A stretch of DNA of 64,000 nucleotides from JAFAXD01 sp963833605 (lineage in GTDB: Bacteria > Pseudomonadota > Alphaproteobacteria > Rhizobiales > Xanthobacteraceae): contig CAWHYZ010000030.1 in NCBI GenBank assembly GCA_963833605.1, forward strand, positions 1 to 64,000. Reading direction: 5' to 3'. Shown in pieces: positions 8,593 through 17,599 of the stretch; the stretch's first letter is position 1; each line of letters starts with the position of its first letter. The notes under the pieces were generated by a model that made no database searches, was not told where the DNA came from, and was given only the letters and a program-made list of their open reading frames with translations. The translations under genes and the position numbers were made by a program.

Positions 8593-9875
8593 CAGCGCTC
8601 GCGCGGGCGCGAGGGGCGCGGGCCGGAACGGCGGTCAAACCCGCGCCGGCTGCGCCGGCCTGAGCGCGGGTTTGGTGCATCGCCTTGCGCGCGCCGCGGC
8701 GCGCGCTTGTCTGGCTCTCCCTTGCCGGTGAGGCGAACGAGCGTCACCTTGCGGCCCTTGCGATCCGAAAGGATACCGGTCTCGCCATGATCGGCAGGTG
8801 CACGCGGCTCCCGGCGCTCGGCGCGCGTGCCGCGGAACTTGCTGCGCACCGGCTTGCCTTCGTCGCGCCAAACATGCTTGTGGCCGCGATGACGCTTGCG
8901 TGGCTTGTCCGGTGTAGGCGCTCTAGCCTCTCCCCGCTTGTGGGGAGAGGTCGGATCGCGGAGCGATCCGGGTGAGGGGGTGTCACCGCGAGTCTGAGGC
9001 CTTTGTGAGTCCCCCTCACCCGACTTCCTGCGTTGCGCTCGAAAGTCGACCCCTTCCCGCAAGCGGGGAGAGCCAACCGTGGTGCCATGCTGTCCGGTGC
9101 GCACGATCGGCCCCGAAAAGTTCGCATTCGCCTGCGCCGCTATGCGCTCGCCGAGCTGCTCACGCAGGTGCCGGGTCGCCACTTCCTCGATCGCGCCCTC
9201 CGGGAGCTCGCCCAGCTGGAACGGCCCGTACGACACGCGGATGAGCCGGTTCACTGCGAGACCGAGCGCTCCCAGCACATTGCGCACCTCGCGGTTCTTG
9301 CCCTCGCGCATCGCAAAGGTGATCCACACGTTGCTCCCTTGCGCGCGGTCGAGCTCGGCCTCGATCGGCCCATAGCGCACGCCCTCGACCGTGATGCCCT
9401 GGCGCAACGCGGCAAGCGCTTCGGGCTTCACGCTGCCATGCGCGCGCACCCGGTAGCGACGCAACCAGGCGGTCTGCGGCAGTTCGAGCGCGCGGGCGAG
9501 CCCGCCATCGTTGGTGAGCAGGAGAAGGCCTTCGCTATTGATATCGAGCCGGCCGACGCTGATCAGCCGCGGCAGGTGTTTTGGCAGGGCGGCGAAGATG
9601 GTCGGGCGGCCCTCGGGGTCGGCATTGGTGGTCACGAGTCCGCGCGGCTTGTGATAGAGAAAGAGCCGCGTGCGCTCGGGCGGCGGCAGCGGCTCACCGT
9701 CGACTGCGATGTGGTCCTTGGCGGTCACATCAAGCGCCGGCGAGGCAATCACCTCGCCGTTGACGGCGACGCGGCCGGCCGCAATCAACGCCTCGGCCTC
9801 GCGGCGCGAGCATAGCCCTGCGCGCGCGATCGCCTTGGCGATGCGCTCGCGGCCGCCGTCGGGGGTCACGCTCAT
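8592..9875 (-). CDS. rluB: Ribosomal large subunit pseudouridine synthase (RluB type) with an in-frame repeat insertion
   Basis: The enzyme makes pseudouridine in 23S rRNA helix 80/93 regions. The S4 domain (ERIAKAIARAGLCSRREAEALI) occupies residues 8-60. The RsuA/RluB catalytic core contains GRLDINSEGLLLLTNDG, with the catalytic aspartate in RLD, followed by the MREGKNREVRNVLGALGL motif. After about residue 267 the protein turns into a basic, low-complexity tail. Residues of roughly 268-316 are encoded by a 145-bp palindromic repeat that keeps the frame open. The start at 9875 gives MSVTPDGG; the open frame continues upstream without homology. It overlaps rsmD by one base. Confidence 0.88.
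   Translation of the reverse strand: MSVTPDGGRERIAKAIARAGLCSRREAEALIAAGRVAVNGEVIASPALDVTAKDHIAVDGEPLPPPERTRLFLYHKPRGLVTTNADPEGRPTIFAALPKHLPRLISVGRLDINSEGLLLLTNDGGLARALELPQTAWLRRYRVRAHGSVKPEALAALRQGITVEGVRYGPIEAELDRAQGSNVWITFAMREGKNREVRNVLGALGLAVNRLIRVSYGPFQLGELPEGAIEEVATRHLREQLGERIAAQANANFSGPIVRTGQHGTTVGSPRLREGVDFRAQRRKSGEGDSQRPQTRGDTPSPGSLRDPTSPHKRGEARAPTPDKPRKRHRGHKHVWRDEGKPVRSKFRGTRAERREPRAPADHGETGILSDRKGRKVTLVRLTGKGEPDKRAPRRAQGDAPNPRSGRRSRRGFDRRSGPRPSRPRER
8928..9072. repeat. Palindromic repeat (CTCTCCCCGCTTG family) inside rluB
   Basis: The ends CTCTCCCCGCTTG (8928-8940) and CAAGCGGGGAGAG (9060-9072) are perfect 13-bp inverted repeats. Inside them GGGTGAGGGGG (8970-8980) pairs with CCCCCTCACCC (9011-9021), and each end also folds on itself. 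Elements of this look are common between genes in Bradyrhizobium relatives. Here it sits in a coding region and is read through without a stop. Confidence 0.85.
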
Positions 9876-9920
9876 AGGAGCGGTTCTATCGAGGCGCGGA
9901 TGCGCGAGGCAAGGGTTGCG

Positions 9921-10379
9921 ATGGCGGATCGGTCTTCGGAGCCGACATTCATGCAGGCGGCGCTCGCGGAGGCCGTCGCCGCGGCGGCCGCGGGCGAGGT
10001 GCCGGTCGGCACCGTCATCGTGCGCGACGGCGCGGTCATCGCGCACGCGCATAACCGCACGCTCGCCGACCGCGATCCGACCGCCCATGCCGAGCTGCTG
10101 GCGATCCGGCAAGCCGCGCGCACGCTCGGCAGCGAGCGGCTCACCGACTGCGATCTCTATGTCACGCTTGAACCGTGCGCCATGTGCGTGGCCGCGATCT
10201 CGTTCGCGCGCATCCGGCGGCTCTATTATGGTGCCGCGGACCCCAAGGGCGGCGCGGTCGAAAACGGCGTGCGGTTCTTCGGCTCGCCCACGTGCCATCA
10301 CCGGCCCGAGGTCTTCGCCGGCATCGGCGAAACCGCGGCCGCGGTGCTGCTCAAGGATTTCTTCCGCGCGCGGCGGTAA
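9921..10379 (+). CDS. tadA: tRNA-specific adenosine deaminase TadA
   Basis: It deaminates A34 of tRNA-Arg(ACG) to inosine, an essential step for decoding. The zinc site is complete: HAE (56-58, ligand and proton-shuttle glutamate) and PCAMC (85-89). The context residues GEVPVG, RDPTAHAE and VTLEPCAMC are those of TadA rather than of cytidine deaminases. The start at 9921 has AAGGG 5 bases upstream; an in-frame ATG at 9900 would add seven residues. It is divergent from rluB with a short shared upstream region, which is a frequent pairing in this order. Confidence 0.92.
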   Translation: MADRSSEPTFMQAALAEAVAAAAAGEVPVGTVIVRDGAVIAHAHNRTLADRDPTAHAELLAIRQAARTLGSERLTDCDLYVTLEPCAMCVAAISFARIRRLYYGAADPKGGAVENGVRFFGSPTCHHRPEVFAGIGETAAAVLLKDFFRARR

Positions 10380-10413
10380 CGCCCCGTCATAGCCCCCATC
10401 ACGGCGGGCGGTT

Positions 10414-11490
10414 CTACGCCCCCGCCTTCTTGGCAAACGCCCACGCCGTTTCTGCTAGCGGGCGCACCATGACGGCGCGGGCGGCGGCGTGCTCGCTCGT
10501 CGCGGTGCCGTCGCGCACCCGTCCGACGATGCCCTGCACGATCGCCGCCAGACGGAAGAAGTTGTAGGCAAGGTAGACCGCGAGATGCGCGCGCGGATCA
10601 AGCCCGGTGCGCCTCGCATAGGCGTCGACATATTCGCTCATCGTCGGAATACCGAGCGTCGCAAGGTCGAAGCCCACCAGGGAACCTGTGTCGGCGCCGG
10701 TTTCCGAGCGCGGCATCACCCACTGCATTAGGTGATAGGAGAAATCGGCGAGCGGATCGCCGAGCGTTGAGAGCTCCCAGTCGAGCACCGCCAACACTTT
10801 GGGCGCGTCCTTGGCCAGCACCATGTTGTCGAGCCGATAGTCGCCATGTACGACCCGCACCGGTCCGGCCGGCGGCAGGTGATCGGGCAGCCAGCGCATC
10901 AGCCCTTCCATCTCCTCGACATGCTGCGTCATCGAAGCGCGATACTGCTTCGACCAGCGATCGACCTGGCGTGCAACATAGTTCTCGCCGCGCCCGAAAT
11001 CCGCGAGTTCGATCGCCGCTGGGTCGAACGTGTGGAGCCGCGCCAGCGTCGCGTTCATTGCGTCGTACACCGCGGCGCGCTCGGCTGGGGATACGTCCGG
11101 AATGTGCGGTTCCCAGATGACGCGGCCGTCGGCGTAGCCCATGACGTAGAACGCCGTACCGACTACGGTCTCATCCGCGCAATAGATCACCGGCTCCGCC
11201 ACCGGAAAGCCTTGCGCGTAAAGCGCCGAGATCGCACGGAACTCGCGGTCGACCGCGTGCGCCGAAGGCAGGAGCTTCCCAGGCGGCTTGCGGCGCAGCA
11301 CATAGCGGCGCGCCGGCGTCGCGAGCAGGTAGGTGGGGTTCGACTGGCCGCCCTTGAACTGGCTGACGGCGAGCGGACCGGCGAAGTTTCGTACGTGCCG
11401 TTTGAGATAATCCTCAAGCCGCGCCGCGTCGAAGCGCAGCGCTTCGGCAACGTCCTTGGTACCGGTGAACGCGAGCTGCCGTTCGATCAT
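10414..11490 (-). CDS. Phosphotransferase family protein (APH / ACAD10-like kinase fold)
   Basis: Aminoglycoside-phosphotransferase-fold protein of the type often associated with acyl-CoA dehydrogenases. The ATP-binding part includes GGQSNPTYLL and RYVLRRKPPGKLLPSAHAVDREFR. The catalytic loop is VVHGDYRLDNMV and the metal-binding part is AVLDWELSTLGDPLADFSY. The length is 358 residues. It is not evidence of antibiotic resistance: this subfamily is thought to act on hydroxyacyl intermediates. The gene follows the aldo/keto reductase on the same strand across a 15-bp inverted repeat. The substrate is unknown. Confidence 0.85.
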   Translation of the reverse strand: MIERQLAFTGTKDVAEALRFDAARLEDYLKRHVRNFAGPLAVSQFKGGQSNPTYLLATPARRYVLRRKPPGKLLPSAHAVDREFRAISALYAQGFPVAEPVIYCADETVVGTAFYVMGYADGRVIWEPHIPDVSPAERAAVYDAMNATLARLHTFDPAAIELADFGRGENYVARQVDRWSKQYRASMTQHVEEMEGLMRWLPDHLPPAGPVRVVHGDYRLDNMVLAKDAPKVLAVLDWELSTLGDPLADFSYHLMQWVMPRSETGADTGSLVGFDLATLGIPTMSEYVDAYARRTGLDPRAHLAVYLAYNFFRLAAIVQGIVGRVRDGTATSEHAAARAVMVRPLAETAWAFAKKAGA

Positions 11491-11506
11491 GTCTCAGCTG
11501 TCAGAC

Positions 11507-11567
11507 GACGGACGACAGATAAAGAGAAGGACAGATCATCATCCATCTTTCGTATCTGTCGTCCGTC
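11507..11567. repeat. Long perfect inverted repeat between two minus-strand genes
   Basis: GACGGACGACAGATA (11507-11521) is perfectly complementary to TATCTGTCGTCCGTC (11553-11567), leaving a 31-base loop that contains a third partial copy (GGACAGAT). It fills the gap between the aldo/keto reductase stop and the phosphotransferase start. With no T tract it is a weak terminator candidate. It could be an attenuating stem or a repeat element. Confidence 0.6.
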
Positions 11568-11571
11568 CTCC

Positions 11572-12564
11572 TCACAAATAAACGCTGCGCATCTGCGCTT
11601 CCGGGTAGCGGGTGCCGGCAGCGGCGCCGGCCGGGATCGCGTCGGTGATGCGCGCGACGTTGTTCGCTCCCAACTGCACCTTCAGCGCGCCGAGATTTTC
11701 CTCGAGCCGGGCGAGCCGCTTGGTACCGGGGATCGGGATTACGTCATCGCCTTGCGCCAATAGCCAGGCGAGCACGAGCTGCGCCTGTGTGCAACCGATC
11801 TCGAGTGCGATCGCTTCGATGCGGGCAACCAGATCGCGGTTGCGCATGAGATTGGCGCCGGCAAAGCGCGGGTGGCGCCCGCGCGGGTCGTTCTCAGCGA
11901 GCTGTTTCGGCTCCGCGCTGGTGGCGGTGAGTAGTCCGCGCCCAAGCGGCGAATAGGCGACGAGGGAGATGCCGAGCGCGCGCGTGGCCTGCCGTGCTTC
12001 TTCGGCCTCGATCCGGTAAAGCAATGAATATTCGTTCTGCACTGCCGCGATCGGGTGCACCTTGTGGGCGCGGCGAATAGTGTCCGGCCGCGCCTCGCTC
12101 AGGCCAAGCGCGCGCACCTTGCCCTGTTTGACAAGGAGTGCCATAGCGCCGACCGTGTCCTCGATCGGCACATTGGGATCGATGCGGTGTTGGTAATAGA
12201 GATCGATCACGTCGACGCCGAGGCGCTTGAGGCTCGCCTCGCACGAGGCAACGACATATTCGGGTCGGCCGTCGGCAAACTTGCCGTCCTTGCCGCCCAG
12301 GTTGCCGAACTTGGTTGCGAGCACGATCTTGTCGCGCCGGCCCGCGATGGCGCGACCGACCAACTGCTCATTATGGCCCCAGCCGTACATGTCCGAAGTG
12401 TCGATCAGGGTCACGCCGCGATCGATGGCGGCGCGGACCAGATCGACACCGGCAGCATCATCGCTCGGCCCATAGACGCCGGACAGCGACATGCAGCCGA
12501 AGCCGAGGGCGGACACATCGATTCCATTCGTACCGAGCTTTCGTTGCGGGAGTTGAACAGCCAT
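11572..12564 (-). CDS. Aldo/keto reductase
   Basis: NADPH-dependent TIM-barrel oxidoreductase of the AKR11-13/YajO-like type. The catalytic tetrad context is visible: LIDTSDMYGWGHNE (D, Y), KIVLATKFG (K) and YYQHRIDPNVPIEDT (H). The C-terminal coenzyme loop IPIPGTKRLARLEENL is typical. The length is 330 residues. The start at 12564 follows GGAGG by about 5 bases; the frame is open further upstream without homology. Physiological aldehyde or ketone substrate not predictable. It shares strand with the phosphotransferase downstream. Confidence 0.9.
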   Translation of the reverse strand: MAVQLPQRKLGTNGIDVSALGFGCMSLSGVYGPSDDAAGVDLVRAAIDRGVTLIDTSDMYGWGHNEQLVGRAIAGRRDKIVLATKFGNLGGKDGKFADGRPEYVVASCEASLKRLGVDVIDLYYQHRIDPNVPIEDTVGAMALLVKQGKVRALGLSEARPDTIRRAHKVHPIAAVQNEYSLLYRIEAEEARQATRALGISLVAYSPLGRGLLTATSAEPKQLAENDPRGRHPRFAGANLMRNRDLVARIEAIALEIGCTQAQLVLAWLLAQGDDVIPIPGTKRLARLEENLGALKVQLGANNVARITDAIPAGAAAGTRYPEAQMRSVYL

Positions 12565-12720
12565 CGGTGCCTCCATCTCTGCGTCGTCATGTGCGAAGCG
12601 ATCCCGGGATCGGTCCCGCGCATCCCGCTTAATGTAGGCAATGAGCCTTGCTAAGTGAGATCGCGGGGTCAAGCCCCGGTGATGACGTGCTGGGTTTCGT
12701 CAATCTGATCGAACGGCGCG

Positions 12721-13617
12721 TCATCGCGTGAAGAACTCGATCAGCGCTGCGGCGGTGGCGTCCGGGGCTTCCTCGCACAGGAAATGCCCGCAATTGATTG
12801 CGGTTCCGCGCACGTCGGTCGCCCACTCGCGCCACACGTCGAGCGGGCTGAGGTCGCGTGGCAGGCCGTTCGCGCCCCACAGCGCCAGCATCGGACAGGT
12901 GATCTTTCTGCCTGTCGCGCGATCTGTCTCGTCGTAGGCGGCGTCGGTCGACTGCCCGGCGCGGTAATCCTCGCAGCTCGCGTGGATACGCAGCGGTTCG
13001 GTGAACGATGCGCGGTAATGGGCAATCGCGTGCACATCGAACGCCTCTTCGTTGCCGGCGAGCCATCTCGCGGTCATGAGTTCGAAATATTCGTTGGCGG
13101 CTTTGCCGAGCAATAGCTCCGGCAGCGGGAAAGGCTGCGCCAGAAAGGTCCAGTGCCAGGCCCGCATCGCCATTTTGGCATCCATGGCGCGCCACATCGC
13201 GGCGGTCGGGACGATATCGAGGGTCGCGAGCTTCGCAAGCCGGCCTGGGTGATCTAGCGCGAGCCGATAGGCGACCCGTCCGCCTCGATCATGACCGGCG
13301 AGATGAAAGTGGACGTGGCCGAGCGCTTCCATGAGCTCGATCATCACGTTCGCCATAGCGCGCTTGGTATAGGGCGAATGATCCGGCTTGGCGTCCGGCA
13401 CGGCCGACCAGCCGTAGCCGGGAAGATCGGCAAGCACGAGCTTGAAATGCCGCGCGAGCGCGGGCGCCACCTTGTGCCACATCACGTGGGTTTGCGGATA
13501 GCCGTGCAGGCACAGGAGCGGCGGTCCGCTGCCGCCGACGCGCGCGAACATCTTGCCGACCGAGGTGTCAATCCAATGGGACGCAAAGCCAGGAAACAGA
13601 TCGGCAAGGTCGGACAT
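12721..13617 (-). CDS. Alpha/beta hydrolase, fluoroacetate/haloacetate dehalogenase-like
   Basis: Alpha/beta hydrolase fold with the nucleophile elbow HLAGHDRGGRVAYRLAL, where the nucleophile is aspartate as in haloacetate dehalogenases and epoxide hydrolases rather than serine. The oxyanion region LCLHGYPQTHVMW, the WRAMDAKMAMRAWHW cap and the histidine in NCGHFLCEEAPD match the fluoroacetate dehalogenase group. The length is 298 residues. The start at 13617 has AGGAG 6 bases upstream and lies one base past the purD stop, so it is the second gene of a purD operon. Whether it acts on haloacids is inferred only. Confidence 0.82.
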   Translation of the reverse strand: MSDLADLFPGFASHWIDTSVGKMFARVGGSGPPLLCLHGYPQTHVMWHKVAPALARHFKLVLADLPGYGWSAVPDAKPDHSPYTKRAMANVMIELMEALGHVHFHLAGHDRGGRVAYRLALDHPGRLAKLATLDIVPTAAMWRAMDAKMAMRAWHWTFLAQPFPLPELLLGKAANEYFELMTARWLAGNEEAFDVHAIAHYRASFTEPLRIHASCEDYRAGQSTDAAYDETDRATGRKITCPMLALWGANGLPRDLSPLDVWREWATDVRGTAINCGHFLCEEAPDATAAALIEFFTR

Positions 13618-13618
13618 G

Positions 13619-14902
13619 TCAGCTCCTGGCGGCTTCGCGCGCGACCGCGCGGTAGCCGATGTCGCGTCGGCAAAAACCTTCCGGCCAGCGGATGCGATCG
13701 ACCGCCGCATAGGCGCGCTCGCGTGCTTCGCTCACCGTCTTGCCGAGCGCCGAGATGTTGAGCACCCGCCCGCCGCTGGCGACGATGTGGCCGCGGTCTT
13801 CCACAGTCCCGGCGTGGAAGATCTCGACCTCCTCGATCTTCTCCGCCTCGTTGAGGCCGACGATGATCGACCCCTTCTCATAGTGGCCCGGATAGCCGCG
13901 CGCCGCCATCACGACGGTCAGCGCGGCATCGGGGAACCATCGTAGGTCGAAGGTCTTCAGCATGCCGTCGCGCGCCGCAACCAGCGCCGGCACCACGTCG
14001 GACATCAATCGCAGCATCAGCACCTGGCACTCGGGGTCACCGAAACGCACGTTGTACTCGATCAGCTTCGGCCCGTCGGGCGTGATCATCAGGCCGGCAT
14101 AGAGCACACCCCGGTAAGGACAGCCCAATTCGCGCATGGCGCGGATCGTCGGCAGCACGATCTCGTCGAACGCGCGTTGCGACATCTCCGGGGTCATGAC
14201 CGGCGCCGGAGAGTAGGCGCCCATGCCGCCGGTGTTGGGACCAAGGTCACCGTCGAATGCACGCTTGTGGTCCTGGGCGCTGGCAAGCGGCAGGGCGGTC
14301 GCGCCGTCACAGAGGACGAAGAAGCTCGCCTCCTCGCCGGCGAGAAATTCCTCAATCACGAGCTCAGCACCGGCCTCGCCCAACCCGCCGCCAAGGATCG
14401 TGTCGATCGCAGTCTCTGCTTCGGGAATGTTTTGCGCGACCACCACACCCTTGCCGGCGGCGAGCCCGTCAGCCTTGACCACAATCGGCGTGCCGTGTGC
14501 ACGTACGTAATCCTTCGCCGGCACCGGTGCCTTGAAGCGCGCATAGGCGGCGGTTGGAATATTGTGGGTCCGGCACAGATCCTTGGTGAAGCCTTTCGAA
14601 CCTTCGAGCCGCGCCGCCGCTTTCGACGGTCCGAACGCCTGCACGCCGGCGGCTTCGAGATCATCGACGATGCCGGCAGCTAGCGGTCCTTCCGGCCCGA
14701 CCACGACGAGATCGACCGCGTGCGATTTGCAGAACGCGATCACGGCCGCGTGGTTGCCAAGGTCGAGCGGAACACAACGCGCTTCGCGCGCGATCCCGGC
14801 GTTGCCGGGGGCGCAATAGAGCTGGTCGATAAGCGGGCTTGCCGCGATCTTCCAGGCGAGCGCATGCTCGCGTCCGCCGGAGCCGAGGATGAGGATGTTC
14901 AT
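13619..14902 (-). CDS. purD: Phosphoribosylamine--glycine ligase
   Basis: It joins 5-phosphoribosylamine and glycine with ATP, the second step of de novo purine synthesis. It begins MNILILGSGGREHALAWKI, has the ATP-grasp segment PIVVKADGLAAGKGV and the signature YNVRFGDPECQ. The length of 427 residues is normal. I took the start at 14902 because the conserved N-terminus begins there. It is followed after one base by the dehalogenase-like hydrolase. The prs gene elsewhere in the window supplies PRPP to the same pathway. Confidence 0.94.
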   Translation of the reverse strand: MNILILGSGGREHALAWKIAASPLIDQLYCAPGNAGIAREARCVPLDLGNHAAVIAFCKSHAVDLVVVGPEGPLAAGIVDDLEAAGVQAFGPSKAAARLEGSKGFTKDLCRTHNIPTAAYARFKAPVPAKDYVRAHGTPIVVKADGLAAGKGVVVAQNIPEAETAIDTILGGGLGEAGAELVIEEFLAGEEASFFVLCDGATALPLASAQDHKRAFDGDLGPNTGGMGAYSPAPVMTPEMSQRAFDEIVLPTIRAMRELGCPYRGVLYAGLMITPDGPKLIEYNVRFGDPECQVLMLRLMSDVVPALVAARDGMLKTFDLRWFPDAALTVVMAARGYPGHYEKGSIIVGLNEAEKIEEVEIFHAGTVEDRGHIVASGGRVLNISALGKTVSEARERAYAAVDRIRWPEGFCRRDIGYRAVAREAARS

Positions 14903-14959
14903 GTGCGCAGTCGTATAGCCCCGATTGCCGCGGCGCTCCACCCGGGCTGCGGTCTGTGG

Positions 14960-16009
14960 TTAGGCAGCCGCAACCGCCCTGCGGTGTTCCTCGAGGATCG
15001 CCGGCACCTGCGACGGCGGGGTACGGCCGAGCCCGCAATAGGCTGCAAGGCCGAATTCCGGCAGATACTTGCGCGCGGTCGCGAGCCGCTCGGGGAAGCG
15101 ATCCATATTGTGGATCACCCCGAGATAAACGCGGGTTGCGCCCGGCCGCAATTTGGCGAGTGGCGCGAAGAACGCATCATCACTGCGGTCGAGCACTGGG
15201 ATATGCATCCAATCGACGCGCCGCGGCGCGGTTTCGATCAGCGCGCTGGCAAGATTGACCGCCTCGCCAAGATCCGGCGGGCTGAAGCGCGGCCAGCCGC
15301 CAAGGGTGCCGAAGCAGAGGTGATAGCCGAGCGCCACGTCAGCCGAGATCTGTCCCGACAGGCGCGCGAACTGCACGACGTTGCGCTCGATCGCGCCCTC
15401 CTTCGCAAACTGCGGAATATTGCCGTAGACGTCGCCGATCTCGCTCGCGCAGTCCCACTGGATTGCGAGATCCTTGGCCGGGATTTTCTCGACGATCTTG
15501 GCGACCTCGGCTGCGAGCGCGTCCTCGTAGCCGGGCTTGATTTTGTCGAGGTCGCCGGTGTTGGGAAAAATGCGCGGCGGCAGCACGCTGTTGACCGACG
15601 GGAGCGACACCTGGAAGCGCAGATGCTTTGGGAGGGCGCCCTTCTCACGCAAGGTCTTGAACACGAAGTACGAGTTGACCGCGTCGCGCGCGTAGCCGAG
15701 GCGCCAGCCGGGATCTCCGAAGCGGACCCGATCGACCCCGTCCTTGACCCGGAACAGCCAGCTATCGCTCGCATCGCGCGGCGCGAGCCGCTCGACCCCG
15801 TTGTCAGGTTTTGGTCGGCGCACGATCTCGAGTTCCGGGTGGCCGGCGAGCACCTGATAGTGGACGCGGCTGATCCAGTGCCGGCGCGGGCCAACCTCGC
15901 CGTCCGGAATGGTTGCCATATAGCGCCCGAGCGGGGCGCCGAACGATTCGAACACTTCCTGAACGGTGTCGAGCGGAATGCTGCCGACCAGGAGAAGTTT
16001 GTCGCTCAT
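14960..16009 (-). CDS. MetE C-terminal-like / UROD-fold protein of unknown function
   Basis: A 349-residue protein that looks like the barrel of the cobalamin-independent methionine synthase C-terminal superfamily: LLLVGSIPLDTVQEVF at the start, RVHYQVLAGHPELE, LAIQWDCASEIGDVYG, and LGYHLCFGTLGG. The usual zinc ligands of MetE are only partly evident, so I do not call it a methionine synthase. The start at 16009 has GGAGG about 10 bases upstream; open frame further upstream overlaps the exporter gene and is not credible. It follows the exporter by 43 bases and may share its transcript. Confidence 0.65.
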   Translation of the reverse strand: MSDKLLLVGSIPLDTVQEVFESFGAPLGRYMATIPDGEVGPRRHWISRVHYQVLAGHPELEIVRRPKPDNGVERLAPRDASDSWLFRVKDGVDRVRFGDPGWRLGYARDAVNSYFVFKTLREKGALPKHLRFQVSLPSVNSVLPPRIFPNTGDLDKIKPGYEDALAAEVAKIVEKIPAKDLAIQWDCASEIGDVYGNIPQFAKEGAIERNVVQFARLSGQISADVALGYHLCFGTLGGWPRFSPPDLGEAVNLASALIETAPRRVDWMHIPVLDRSDDAFFAPLAKLRPGATRVYLGVIHNMDRFPERLATARKYLPEFGLAAYCGLGRTPPSQVPAILEEHRRAVAAA

Positions 16010-16052
16010 TTCACGTCGCCTCCGGTGCCGCCGCGGCGGCCTGGGATTGTTA

Positions 16053-17546
16053 CTAGACGCCGGTCCGCAGCGGCTTTTCTTCCAGCAACAGCATGGCAAC
16101 GAACGCGGCTGCCAGGCTCGCGGCCGCCGCAAAGAAGATCATCTGAAAGCCGGAGGCGGCGAGCGGGCCTGTGGCTGCGACCACGCCCCCGGGCGCGGAC
16201 AGATCGGTGATCAACGCGCCGAACACGGCGGCCAGAACCGTTGCGTAGAGACTCCGCGTGAAGTTCATGGTGCCGACCGCGGTGCCAAACTGATGGATGG
16301 CAACGGTGTTCTGCAGGGCGGTGGTCGACAGCGGCGCCAGCGGCCCGAAACCGACGCCCAGCAAAGCGAGGACGATCTGGAATCCCCACGGACTGATGTC
16401 GCGCACCTGCCAGGCCAAAGTCGCCACCGCTGCGATCGCTAGCGCGAGCCCGATCAAGGGAACGATCTTGTAGCGGGTGTGGCGGACCAGCAATTGGCTC
16501 GAAAAGCCGGCGCTGGCGTTGAGTGTCGCCATCAGCACCATCAGACTAAGGCCGGCGGCTGTCGCCGACAGGCCGAGTACGCGCTGCAGATACATCGGCA
16601 GGAAAATGTTCAATCCAATGATCCCGCCCCAGCCGAAACTGTTGGCCGCGATCGCGCAGCACGCGATCCGGTCCCTCAGGATCGCAACCGGAATCAGCGG
16701 CTCAGGCGCGGTCAGCAGTCGAACGACGAACAGCGCGCAGGTCACGAATGAGAACGCCAGCAGTGCAATAATCGGTGTCGAAGCCCACGCGTAGCGCACT
16801 CCGCCGGAAGTGACCGCCAGCATGAAGGCGACCGTCGCCGCCACGATCAGCAGGGCTGCGAGCAGATCAAGCTTATGCGGGCGATCGTAGCGCGGCAGCC
16901 GGCGCAGTGCTGACCCGGTGAACGCGAGCGCCAGCAGTCCGAGCGGAATGTTGAACCAGAAGATCGCGGTCCAATGCAGGTGGTCGGACAGGAACCCACC
17001 AAGCGCTGGCCCGCATGCTCCGGCGGTCGTGTACACGATCGAAAAATACGCATAGTAACGCGCGCGCTCCTTCGGTGCCGCCACGTCGCCGAGCACCACC
17101 ATTCCGGTCGAGGTTAATCCGCCGCCGCCGAGCCCGTGCAGGATGCGGCCGAAAATCAGCACTGGCATGCTGGGCGCGAGCGCGCAGATCAACGACCCGG
17201 CCATGTAGGCGCCGACCGCGATCAAGATCACAAAGCGGCGGCCGCGGATGTCGCTGATCTTGCCGTAGAGTGGGGTGGATGCTGTGGCGGCGATCAGGTA
17301 GGTCGTGATCAGCCAGGGCAAATCATTCACGTGGCCCAGGTCCCGGCCGATCGCCGGCAGGGCAGTCGCGAGGATCGTCGAGTCGAGCGAACCCATGAAC
17401 ACCGGCAGCATCATCGCGAGGATGATCAGCCGTGCGTCCCGGTGTGAGAGCGTCCGTTGGGTATGCCATCCGGCCGCACCGGCCCGGGCATCGGCGTCCA
17501 TAGCGATCGTCTCCGGCCAGCGAGCAAGTGGCGGTTCGTCTAGCAT
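16053..17546 (-). CDS. MFS multidrug-type exporter, DHA2 (14-helix, EmrB-like) family
   Basis: Inner-membrane proton-driven exporter of 497 residues with about 14 hydrophobic helices. The family motifs are present: LDSTILATALPAIGRDLG in helix 1, the motif A-like GKISDIRGRRFVI after helix 2, and the GRILHGLGGGG region of helix 4. There is no HlyD/EmrA-type periplasmic partner nearby, so it probably works alone. Substrate unknown. The start at 17546 could alternatively be an internal ATG about 15 codons later. It runs divergently from the decayed ATP-grasp gene. Confidence 0.88.
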   Translation of the reverse strand: MLDEPPLARWPETIAMDADARAGAAGWHTQRTLSHRDARLIILAMMLPVFMGSLDSTILATALPAIGRDLGHVNDLPWLITTYLIAATASTPLYGKISDIRGRRFVILIAVGAYMAGSLICALAPSMPVLIFGRILHGLGGGGLTSTGMVVLGDVAAPKERARYYAYFSIVYTTAGACGPALGGFLSDHLHWTAIFWFNIPLGLLALAFTGSALRRLPRYDRPHKLDLLAALLIVAATVAFMLAVTSGGVRYAWASTPIIALLAFSFVTCALFVVRLLTAPEPLIPVAILRDRIACCAIAANSFGWGGIIGLNIFLPMYLQRVLGLSATAAGLSLMVLMATLNASAGFSSQLLVRHTRYKIVPLIGLALAIAAVATLAWQVRDISPWGFQIVLALLGVGFGPLAPLSTTALQNTVAIHQFGTAVGTMNFTRSLYATVLAAVFGALITDLSAPGGVVAATGPLAASGFQMIFFAAAASLAAAFVAMLLLEEKPLRTGV

Positions 17547-17599
17547 GGGGCGCCAATCAGGGGCAGCGCACTGCCCTCATTCTAGGCATGTGCGCCACG

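Noticed and set aside
9876..10436. Upstream extension of the rluB frame by 187 codons
   Set aside because: It runs antisense through tadA, has no family similarity, and the RluB S4 domain begins at the chosen start.
10414..11490. Aminoglycoside resistance gene
   Set aside because: The kinase fold is shared, but the sequence fits the ACAD10-like phosphotransferase subfamily of metabolic enzymes.
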